Shown here: positions 1-4,794 of the stretch, in pieces
How the letters are laid out: every line of letters starts with the position of its first letter
Numbering within the stretch: position 1 is the stretch's first letter
NCBI GenBank assembly: GCA_018712865.1
Contig: DVGH01000002.1
Span: forward strand, 1-8,503
Direction: 5' to 3'
Source of the DNA: Scatavimonas merdipullorum
Lineage (GTDB): Bacteria > Bacillota > Clostridia > Oscillospirales > Acutalibacteraceae
Length of the DNA stretch: 8,503 bases
Program-made: the position numbers and the translations under genes
Notes under the pieces: model-generated
Databases searched by the model: none
What the model saw: only the letters and a program-made list of their open reading frames with translations
What the model was told of the DNA's origin: nothing

Positions 1-764
1 CCGACGAAGAAACGGGACAGACCATTATTGCAGGTATGGGCGAGCTCCATTTGGAGATTATTGTCGACAGGCTTTTGCGTGAATTTAAAGTAGAGGCCAA
101 TATCGGTAAGCCGCAGGTTGCTTATAAAGAGACGATCCGCTCCACTGCTGATGTGGATAGGAAGTATGCAAGGCAGTCCGGCGGTAAGGGCCAGTATGGT
201 CATGTTAAGATCAAGATTGAGCCCAATCCCACAAAGGGCTACGAATTTGTCAATGCAATTGTCGGCGGTGCGATCCCGAAGGAATATATTCCGGCGGTTG
301 ACCAGGGTATTCAGGGCGCCATGCTTTCCGGCGTGCTTGCGGGCTACAATGTTGTGGACGTAAAGGTAACGCTGTACGATGGTTCCTACCATGAGGTCGA
401 CTCTTCTGAAATGGCATTTAAAATTGCCGGTTCCATGGCCTTTAAGGAGGCCATGCAGAAGGCAAGCCCCGTATTGCTGGAGCCGATTATGAAGGTTACG
501 GTTATAGTGCCGGAAGAATATATGGGCGACGTCATTGGCGATTTGAACTCCAGACGCGGTATGATCCAGGGTATGGAAGCGGAAAACGGCGCGCAGAGGA
601 TTAATGCACATGTGCCCCTTTCTGAAATGTTTGGCTATGCAACGGACATGCGCTCCAAGACGCAGGGCCGCGGACAGTATGTAATGGAGCCCAGCCATTA
701 TGCGGAAGTTCCAAAGTCTGTTTCAGAGGCGATTATTTCTTCACGCACAAAGAAAGAAGACTGA
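1..764 (+). CDS. fusA: Elongation factor G, C-terminal part (5' end outside window)
   Basis: EF-G is the ribosomal translocase GTPase, acting in the cytoplasm to move tRNA and mRNA after each peptide bond and, with RRF, to recycle ribosomes. The frame is open from the window edge (first whole codon at base 3, reading DEETGQTIIAGMGELHLEII), so the Met at 36 is internal and not a start. About 253 residues are visible. They cover the end of domain III (GMGELHLE), domain IV (from KPQVAYKETI, with SGGKGQYGHV) and domain V (EEYMGDVIGDLNSRRG, then the usual C-terminal HYAEVPKSVSEAII). The GTP-binding domain lies upstream of the window. The gene stops with TGA at 762-764, and tuf starts 114 bases later in the same direction, the normal end of the str operon (rpsL-rpsG-fusA-tuf). 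No convincing terminator separates the two genes, so cotranscription is likely. The motifs and the tuf neighbour leave little doubt about identity. Confidence 0.97.
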   Translation, partial: DEETGQTIIAGMGELHLEIIVDRLLREFKVEANIGKPQVAYKETIRSTADVDRKYARQSGGKGQYGHVKIKIEPNPTKGYEFVNAIVGGAIPKEYIPAVDQGIQGAMLSGVLAGYNVVDVKVTLYDGSYHEVDSSEMAFKIAGSMAFKEAMQKASPVLLEPIMKVTVIVPEEYMGDVIGDLNSRRGMIQGMEAENGAQRINAHVPLSEMFGYATDMRSKTQGRGQYVMEPSHYAEVPKSVSEAIISSRTKKED

Positions 765-794
765 TTGTAAAAGCGTTCTTTTTTCATTTACCTA

Positions 795-823
795 TTGCAA
801 TTTGATTATAAAATTGCTAAAAT
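795..823 (+). promoter_or_regulatory. Candidate sigma-A promoter for tuf, with dyad in the spacer
   Basis: A -35 box TTGCAA (795-800) is followed after exactly 17 bases by TAAAAT (818-823). The -10 box is preceded by TGC, giving an extended -10 (TGnTAAAAT). Transcription would start near 830, leaving a leader of about 50 bases before tuf. The whole spacer is a perfect inverted repeat: GCAATTT (797-803), 7 bases, AAATTGC (811-817). The leader also holds the 12-base palindrome AAATTTAAATTT (842-853). This would let tuf be made independently of the upstream str operon. The call rests on hexamer match and spacing only. Confidence 0.6.
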
Positions 824-878
824 ATAGCTTGACAACTGGAAAAATTTAAATTTCTTTATTACAAGGGAGGAAATTCCA

Positions 879-2081
879 ATGGCAAAAGAAAAATTTGAAA
901 GAAATAAACCGCATATTAACATTGGTACGATCGGCCACGTTGACCATGGTAAGACAACGCTGACGGCTGCCATTACAAAGGTTCTGAACCTGGAAGGCGA
1001 CGCAGATTTTGTTGACTATGCCAATATCGACAAGGCTCCGGAGGAAAGGGAGCGCGGTATTACAATCAACACAGCGCACGTTGAGTACGAAACAGCAAAG
1101 CGTCACTATGCGCACGTTGACTGCCCCGGCCATGCCGACTATGTTAAGAACATGATTACGGGTGCTGCGCAGATGGACGGTGCGATCCTGGTTGTATCTG
1201 CTGCAGACGGCCCGATGCCCCAGACAAGAGAGCACATTTTGCTTTCCCGTCAGGTTGGCGTTCCTTATATCGTTGTTTTCATGAACAAAACGGATCAGGT
1301 TGACGATGAAGAGCTGCTCGACCTGGTAGAGATGGAAATCCGCGAGCTGCTTGACGAGTATGAATTCCCGGGAGACGACACACCGATCATCCGTGGTTCT
1401 GCTTTTCTGGCTCTTGACAGCGCTTCCAAGGACCCGAATGCGCCTGAGTACAAGTGCATTCATGAGCTGATGGATGCGGTTGATGAGTTTATCCCCACAC
1501 CGGACCGTAAGGCGGATCTTCCGTTCCTTATGCCTGTTGAAGACGTATTTACGATCACGGGCCGTGGTACGGTTGCTACCGGTAGAGTAGAAAGAGGCCA
1601 GTTGAAGACCTCTGAAGAGGTTGAAATTATTGGTCTTACCGAAGAAAGAAGAAAGGTTGTTGTTACAGGTATTGAAATGTTCAGAAAAATTCTGGACTAT
1701 GCAGAGGCCGGCGACAACGTTGGTGTTCTTCTTCGTGGTGTACAGAGGTCAGAGATCGAAAGAGGACAGGTTCTTGCAAAACCCGGTACGATCAACCCGC
1801 ACACGAAGTTCCGTGGGCAGGTTTACGTTCTGACAAAGGAAGAAGGCGGCCGTCATACACCGTTCTTTAACAATTACCGTCCCCAGTTCTATTTCAGAAC
1901 AACAGACGTTACAGGTGTAATTTCTCTGCCGGAAGGTACGGAAATGTGCATGCCTGGCGATAACGTAGATATGGACGTAGAGCTGATTACGCCGATCGCT
2001 ATTGAGGAAGGTCTGCGCTTTGCTATCCGTGAAGGCGGCCGTACGGTAGGCTCCGGCGTTGTTACAGCCATTAACGGCTAA
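879..2081 (+). CDS. tuf: Elongation factor Tu
   Basis: EF-Tu carries aminoacyl-tRNA to the ribosomal A site as a GTP complex and is usually among the most abundant cytoplasmic proteins. The 400-residue length is normal. Visible G-domain motifs are GHVDHGKT (P-loop, residues 19-26), the switch I region with RGITIN (59-64), DCPGH (81-85, with the catalytic His at 85), NKTD (136-139) and SAF (174-176). Domains II and III follow, with FTITGRGTVATGR and the C-terminal FAIREGGRTVGSGVV. NKTD replaces the more common NKCD but fits NKxD. The ATG start is set by AAGGGAGG at 863-870, 8 bases upstream, and by the standard MAKEKFER N-terminus. It follows fusA, has its own candidate promoter at 795-823, and ends at a strong terminator (2124-2155). 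I see no internal frameshift or truncation. Whether a second tuf copy exists elsewhere cannot be judged here. Confidence 0.99.
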   Translation: MAKEKFERNKPHINIGTIGHVDHGKTTLTAAITKVLNLEGDADFVDYANIDKAPEERERGITINTAHVEYETAKRHYAHVDCPGHADYVKNMITGAAQMDGAILVVSAADGPMPQTREHILLSRQVGVPYIVVFMNKTDQVDDEELLDLVEMEIRELLDEYEFPGDDTPIIRGSAFLALDSASKDPNAPEYKCIHELMDAVDEFIPTPDRKADLPFLMPVEDVFTITGRGTVATGRVERGQLKTSEEVEIIGLTEERRKVVVTGIEMFRKILDYAEAGDNVGVLLRGVQRSEIERGQVLAKPGTINPHTKFRGQVYVLTKEEGGRHTPFFNNYRPQFYFRTTDVTGVISLPEGTEMCMPGDNVDMDVELITPIAIEEGLRFAIREGGRTVGSGVVTAING

Positions 2082-2123
2082 TTATATAATGCTTTTATTG
2101 CATTACATTTTATGGAATGCAAG

Positions 2124-2155
2124 CGGGCGGCAGATTTTCTGCCGCCCGTTTTTTT
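2124..2155 (+). terminator. Rho-independent terminator of tuf / str operon
   Basis: The arms CGGGCGGCAGA (2124-2134) and TCTGCCGCCCG (2138-2148) form a perfect, GC-rich 11-bp stem with a 3-base loop, followed directly by seven T residues (2149-2155). It begins 42 bases after the tuf stop. A weaker hairpin, TTGCATT (2098-2104) with AATGCAA (2116-2122), lies just before it. GCATT could instead pair with AATGC at 2088-2092. This is the end of the plus-strand transcription unit. Confidence 0.93.
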
Positions 2156-2252
2156 ACTACTGATAACTTTATATTAAAAAATAGTATCAAAACAACAAAA
2201 ATGTAATAAAAAAGAGTTTATAAAATGAAAAGTCAATAGAAGACTAGATTAA

Positions 2253-2285
2253 ACAGGGGAAGTGTTCGCGCAACACTTCCCCTGT
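2253..2285 (-). terminator. Hairpin, probable terminator of the YjbR-family gene
   Basis: A perfect 14-bp stem (2253-2266 with 2272-2285, arm ACAGGGGAAGTGTT) closes a 5-base loop. Read on the minus strand it comes about 35 bases after the YjbR-family stop and is followed by TTTAATCT, a poor but T-leading tail. On the plus strand no T-run follows, so it fits a minus-strand terminator better. It also insulates the convergent tuf unit. The rest of 2157-2319 is AT-rich spacer in which I see no gene. Confidence 0.55.
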
Positions 2286-2319
2286 GTTCCGATCTCTCTA
2301 ATAAATGAGAAAGGTATAT

Positions 2320-2982
2320 TTACTTTCCGGCCAATACATAGCTTTCCATCATTCTTTCTTTTAATTCTTCATTTGAGATACTTCCGTCCAACACGAATGT
2401 GTACCAACTTTTTTTATTCATGTGCCAACCGGGGTAATAATGCTTTCTGGATAGGACAGTTTCGGCCTCGGTAGAATTCATGCGAAGGTCTATGATTTCC
2501 ACGATCTTGTCAGTTTCAAGACCTATCTTTTTTCCAGCGACCGTTAAAATTGCGCCATACCATTTTTTATTATCTTTTCTACGCCAAACAGCATTATCCG
2601 GAAATTTCTTCCAAAGAAATTCAAGTTCATCACCATAGGATTCTCTAACATATTTAATGATCATCTGTGCCTGTTCCGTTTTGAAAACTGCCGTTTCATA
2701 ACACTGCCGAGCAACATCGGATAATACTTGTTCGATTGCGGTTCTAATCTTACCGACATATGTGCCAGAAGCACCTGTTTTATAAAGAACATATGGTTCA
2801 CCATTTTCGTTTTCAGTCAAGTTTGTATCAACAGTTCCATCTGCGCCTATTTGAACAGTAAGTGTAAATTCACCATTTCGGATGTCGGTAGAATATTGAT
2901 AAGTGCTCCCGTTTTTTTCAAAACCGTAAGAAATCAATTTATCTGGAATTGGTTTCTTTCTTTTGAAAATCTCGTCAAACAT
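2320..2982 (-). CDS. MmcQ/YjbR-family protein (CyaY-like fold) with N-terminal extension
   Basis: The 220-residue protein has two parts. Residues about 104-220 are a YjbR/MmcQ domain, recognised by FPDNAVWRRKDNKKWYGAIL (128-147), KIGLETDKIVEIIDLR, the HMNKKSWYTFVLDG block (187-200), and a closing helix ending in SYVLAGK. Residues 1-100 are an extension (KLISYGFEKNG, a strand-rich stretch, then a helix with IEQVLSDVARQCYE). Stand-alone YjbR proteins are about 120 residues, but I recall two-part versions of this length in clostridial genomes. The family has a CyaY-like fold and is often labelled DNA-binding; its molecular role is not established, so I assign none. No signal peptide or membrane segment is seen. 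The ATG is fixed by GGAGGA (2988-2993), 5 bases upstream. The gene stands alone, convergent to tuf, in sequence AT-richer than tuf or hom. Confidence 0.88.
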   Translation of the reverse strand: MFDEIFKRKKPIPDKLISYGFEKNGSTYQYSTDIRNGEFTLTVQIGADGTVDTNLTENENGEPYVLYKTGASGTYVGKIRTAIEQVLSDVARQCYETAVFKTEQAQMIIKYVRESYGDELEFLWKKFPDNAVWRRKDNKKWYGAILTVAGKKIGLETDKIVEIIDLRMNSTEAETVLSRKHYYPGWHMNKKSWYTFVLDGSISNEELKERMMESYVLAGK

Positions 2983-3028
2983 ATTTGTCCTCCACGATTC
3001 CCGATTTACCGAGTGATTAATTAAACAG

Positions 3029-3057
3029 ATTATAACAAAATGGACTTAAAAGGGCAA
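3029..3057 (-). promoter_or_regulatory. Promoter of the YjbR-family gene (proximal)
   Basis: Reading the minus strand, TTGCCC (3052-3057) is followed after 17 bases by a perfect TATAAT (3029-3034). Transcription would start near 3022, about 40 bases before the ATG. The -35 box matches consensus at 4 of 6 positions. This is the most likely source of the YjbR-family message. Confidence 0.65.
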
Positions 3058-3087
3058 GCGCAGAAGAAATAATTCCTGTCCTTATTA

Positions 3088-3102
3088 CTAAAATTATTTT
3101 AG
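3088..3102. promoter_or_regulatory. 15-bp perfect palindrome, possible operator (7-1-7)
   Basis: CTAAAATTATTTTAG is two perfect 7-base half sites around one central base. The 7-1-7 layout and the AAT-n-ATT core are those of Fur/PerR/Zur-type operators. It matches the Bacillus PerR consensus TTATAATnATTATAA at 5 of 7 positions per half site. It overlaps the -10 of the distal candidate promoter. AT-rich palindromes also arise by chance, so function is inference. Confidence 0.35.
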
Positions 3103-3126
3103 CAATTAGATGAGAAGCATTGACAA
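3096..3126 (-). promoter_or_regulatory. Possible distal promoter for the YjbR-family gene
   Basis: On the minus strand TTGTCA (3121-3126) precedes an extended -10, TGCTAAAAT (3096-3104), with TAAAAT at 3096-3101. The spacer is 19 bases, longer than ideal, so this is weaker than the proximal promoter. Its -10 sits inside the palindrome at 3088-3102, which would suit a repressor-controlled promoter. Confidence 0.3.
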
Positions 3127-3142
3127 AAAAATACCGATTCAT

Positions 3143-3280
3143 TTAAAGGCGTAAGCCGCAGTTGATGGCAAGCAGAGCCGTCACAAGCATGTTTACAAGC
3201 AAGCAGACGCAGTGTAGCATATGCATGACTTTTGCGAAAAGGTGGACGACCCCCAACGGGTGTAAGTGAGCAATAACTTT
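3143..3280. other. Unassigned spacer with repeated CAAGCA motifs
   Basis: This stretch lies downstream of the tRNA-Pro terminator and upstream of the YjbR promoters, and is less AT-rich than the sequence on its lower-coordinate side. I recognise no gene or known RNA in it. It contains four CAAGCA hexamers (starts 3169, 3184, 3196, 3200), with a fifth at 3299 in the terminator stem. Short hairpins are possible, such as GGC-GTAA-GCC near 3148-3157 and CTTTT-GCG-AAAAG near 3229-3241. A plus-strand ORF of 34 codons (3165-3269) and a minus-strand ORF of 27 codons (3143-3226) are both open, but neither has a convincing ribosome binding site. It could be decayed sequence, a small RNA or plain spacer. 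Confidence 0.4.
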
Positions 3281-3325
3281 ACAAAAGAAAAGTTGCCGCA
3301 AGCAATGTGAAGCTTGCGGCAACTT
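3281..3325 (-). terminator. Rho-independent terminator of tRNA-Pro (and of lysC read-through)
   Basis: The arms AAGTTGCCGCAAGC (3290-3303) and GCTTGCGGCAACTT (3312-3325) form a perfect 14-bp stem with an 8-base loop. On the minus strand the stem is followed by a T-rich tail, CTTTTGT after the closing Ts. The first stem base, 3325, is also the terminal A of the tRNA CCA end, so the hairpin abuts the tRNA with no gap. With no strong terminator after lysC, it probably also ends lysC read-through transcripts. Confidence 0.9.
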
Positions 3326-3401
3326 GGTCCGAGTGACTGGAGTCGAACCAGCGGCCTCTTGAACCCCATTCAAGCGCGCTACCAAACTGCGCCACACCCG
3401 G
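3325..3401 (-). tRNA. tRNA-Pro, anticodon GGG
   Basis: A complete 77-base tRNA is read on the minus strand. The acceptor stem CCGGGTG/CACTCGG has one G-T wobble. The D arm is GCGC-AGTTTGGTA-GCGC. The anticodon arm is CTTGA-ATGGGGT-TCAAG, which places GGG at positions 34-36. The variable loop is AGGCC and the T arm is GCTGG-TTCGACT-CCAGT. The discriminator A and the CCA end are both encoded. GGG reads the proline codons CCC and CCU. All stems pair and the canonical loop bases are present, so it should be functional. It has its own consensus promoter and terminator and stands alone rather than in a tRNA cluster. Confidence 0.97.
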
Positions 3402-3408
3402 ATATAAA

Positions 3409-3432
3409 CGGTGGCGGGTTTCCCCGTCACCG
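3409..3432 (-). other. Stable hairpin forming the tRNA-Pro 5' leader
   Basis: On the minus strand CGGTGACGGG-GAAA-CCCGCCACCG forms a 10-position stem (one A/C mismatch) capped by a GAAA tetraloop, followed by TTTATAT and then the tRNA. The predicted transcription start of the promoter at 3439-3467 falls at about 3432, so the leader of the tRNA precursor would be this hairpin plus 7 bases. It could also act as a weak terminator for lysC, but its T tail is interrupted. Confidence 0.6.
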
Positions 3433-3438
3433 CTCTTC

Positions 3439-3467
3439 ATTATAACATGTATACAGGATAATGTCAA
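3439..3467 (-). promoter_or_regulatory. Consensus promoter of tRNA-Pro
   Basis: On the minus strand a perfect TTGACA (3462-3467) is followed after exactly 17 bases by a perfect TATAAT (3439-3444), preceded by TGT, which makes an extended -10. Its -35 box lies 8 bases beyond the lysC stop codon. Such a full-consensus sigma-A promoter fits a strongly and constantly expressed stable RNA. Confidence 0.9.
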
Positions 3468-3475
3468 ATAAAGAT

Positions 3476-3955
3476 TTAATTTAATACATCAAAAAATTTG
3501 GAATGGATGGCGCTGACCGCCCGGTCGGCGTCTTCAACAGCGATCAGTACGGAAACTTTAATTTCGCTTGTAGAGATCATCTGAATGTTGATTTGAGAAT
3601 CATAAAGCGCTTCAAACATTTTTGAAGCAACGCCCGCGTGTGTTTCCATACCGGCGCCAACAATCGAAATTTTTGCAACCTTGTCGTCATACAGAACCTT
3701 ATTACCGCCGATGGTCGCAATATAATCCTCCAGAATGGCAACGGCTTCCTTTCCTTTATCTTTTGCAACGGTAAAAGAAATGTCCTTTGTATCGTCACGG
3801 CCGATAGACTGTAAAATAATATCTACATTAATATCTTTTGCAGCAAGCTTTGAAAACATTTTAAAGGCAAGGCCAGGCCTGTCTGGTACGCCTGTAACAG
3901 ATATTCTTGCTACATCTGTGTCCTTTGCAACACCGCTGATTAACATTTTTTCCAT
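3476..3955 (-). CDS. lysC: Aspartokinase beta subunit from in-frame internal start of lysC
   Basis: Inside lysC, in the same frame, AAGGAGG (3964-3970) lies 8 bases before ATG at 3953-3955 (Met246). This is a near-perfect ribosome binding site where none is needed for the full-length protein. The product would be 159 residues, beginning MEKMLISGVAKD, made only of the two ACT domains. Bacillus subtilis aspartokinase II and Corynebacterium glutamicum LysC are known to make such a regulatory beta subunit from an internal start at the kinase/ACT junction, forming alpha2-beta2 enzymes. The location here corresponds. A second in-frame ATG (3944-3946) lies three codons on. Initiation is inferred from this signal and from the family precedent. 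The alternative is that the motif merely encodes Lys-Glu-Ala. Confidence 0.68.
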   Translation of the reverse strand: MEKMLISGVAKDTDVARISVTGVPDRPGLAFKMFSKLAAKDINVDIILQSIGRDDTKDISFTVAKDKGKEAVAILEDYIATIGGNKVLYDDKVAKISIVGAGMETHAGVASKMFEALYDSQINIQMISTSEIKVSVLIAVEDADRAVSAIHSKFFDVLN

Positions 3956-4690
3956 TTTAGCTGCCTCCTTAACGATTGTGCCGGGTGCACAAGTCAAGCT
4001 TGAAAGAACTTCAAGCTCTAAATTATATTTTTTTGCCATTTCCACACTGCGGTTGTGCAGCACCTGCGCGCCCAGCGTAGCAAGCTCAAGCATTTCATCG
4101 TATGAAATCTCGTCAAGCTTTCTGGCGTTTTTTACCTTGCGCGGATCTGCGGTGTAAACGCCTTCCACGTCTGTGTAAATTTGGCAAAGATCCGCATGCA
4201 TGGCTGCCGCAATGGCAACGGCGCTTGTGTCGGAGCCGCCACGGCCCAGTGTGGTAATATCCTCATAACGGCTGATCCCCTGGAAGCCGGCAATAACGAC
4301 AATGTTATTTTTATCCAGCTCGCGCTTGATGCGCTCCGGGATAATTCTTTTAATGCGTGCTCCCGTATGCATGGATGTAGTCTGAAAACCCGCCTGCCAG
4401 CCCAGCAGAGAAACAACAGGGTAGCCTAGCTTTTCAATTGCCATGGATAAAAGAGCGATTGAAATCTGTTCCCCTGCGGCTAAAAGCATATCTTTTTCCC
4501 GTTTAGAAGCATTGGGGTTGATTTCTTCTGCCTTGGCAAGTAAATCGTCGGTCGTGTCGCCCTGCGCGGAAACCACAACGATTACACGGTTCCCTTTTTT
4601 ATAGGTATCTGTTACGATACGGGCGACATTGTAAACGCGCTGCGCGTTTGCAACAGAGCTGCCGCCAAATTTCTGTACAATCAGGCTCAT
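3476..4690 (-). CDS. lysC: Aspartate kinase (aspartokinase), alpha subunit
   Basis: It phosphorylates aspartate with ATP, the first step to lysine, diaminopimelate, threonine and methionine, in the cytoplasm. The 404-residue length matches monofunctional Bacillus-type LysC. The kinase domain shows KFGGSS (7-12), GFQG (135-138), TTLGRGGSDTSA (146-157) and YTDVEGVYTADPR (172-184). Two C-terminal ACT domains follow, at about residue 263 (ISVTGVPDRPGLAFKMF) and 340 (KISIVGAGMETHAGVASKMF), the usual site of feedback binding by lysine and/or threonine. The ATG is set by GGAGGT (4699-4704), 8 bases upstream. It is the third gene of hom-thrB-lysC, 104 bases after thrB, and has its own promoter at 4742-4770. 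I see no lysine riboswitch or T-box in that short leader. An in-frame internal start (3955) probably yields a separate beta subunit. Which amino acid inhibits it cannot be read from sequence. Confidence 0.97.
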   Translation of the reverse strand: MSLIVQKFGGSSVANAQRVYNVARIVTDTYKKGNRVIVVVSAQGDTTDDLLAKAEEINPNASKREKDMLLAAGEQISIALLSMAIEKLGYPVVSLLGWQAGFQTTSMHTGARIKRIIPERIKRELDKNNIVVIAGFQGISRYEDITTLGRGGSDTSAVAIAAAMHADLCQIYTDVEGVYTADPRKVKNARKLDEISYDEMLELATLGAQVLHNRSVEMAKKYNLELEVLSSLTCAPGTIVKEAAKMEKMLISGVAKDTDVARISVTGVPDRPGLAFKMFSKLAAKDINVDIILQSIGRDDTKDISFTVAKDKGKEAVAILEDYIATIGGNKVLYDDKVAKISIVGAGMETHAGVASKMFEALYDSQINIQMISTSEIKVSVLIAVEDADRAVSAIHSKFFDVLN

Positions 4691-4741
4691 AAAGTGTTAC
4701 CTCCATATATATTCGCCATTGTGAAAAAAGATCCACAACAG

Positions 4742-4770
4742 ATTTTATATGCAAAACAGGCGTTTGTCAA
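4742..4770 (-). promoter_or_regulatory. Promoter of lysC, between thrB and lysC
   Basis: On the minus strand a perfect TTGACA (4765-4770) is followed after 17 bases by TAAAAT (4742-4747, 5 of 6). Transcription would start near 4735, giving a leader of about 45 bases that ends in the lysC ribosome binding site. It allows lysC to be expressed separately from hom-thrB. The -35 box sits in the middle of a dyad (4759-4774). Confidence 0.8.
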
Positions 4771-4774
4771 CGCC
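4759..4774. repeat. Inverted repeat centred on the lysC -35 box
   Basis: On the minus strand GGCGTT-GACA-AACGCC is a 6-bp dyad with a 4-base centre, and the -35 hexamer TTGACA lies within it. It is followed by TGTTTTG on the minus strand, so it could be a weak end signal for hom-thrB or an operator overlapping the lysC promoter. The stem is short, and either role is inference. Confidence 0.4.
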
Positions 4775-4794
4775 GGAAATACGCGGGGAATACA

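Noticed and set aside
769..784. AAAAG-CGTT-CTTTT hairpin plus T-run after fusA as a terminator
   Set aside because: The stem is only 5 bp and almost all A-T, so it is unlikely to stop transcription.
829..834. Perfect TTGACA hexamer before tuf as a -35 box
   Set aside because: No acceptable -10 lies 16-18 bases downstream (TTTCTT/TTCTTT only). The TTGCAA / TGCTAAAAT pair just upstream is better.
846..1463. 205-codon open frame antisense to tuf
   Set aside because: It is a shadow of the highly biased tuf coding sequence, with no recognisable domain.
3120..3147. Plus-strand promoter TTGACA (3120-3125) with TTTAAA (3142-3147)
   Set aside because: The -35 is perfect but the spacer is 16 and the -10 matches at only 3 of 6, with no gene clearly downstream.
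3143..3430. 95-codon minus-strand ORF
   Set aside because: It runs straight through the tRNA-Pro gene and its terminator, so it cannot be a real gene as a whole.
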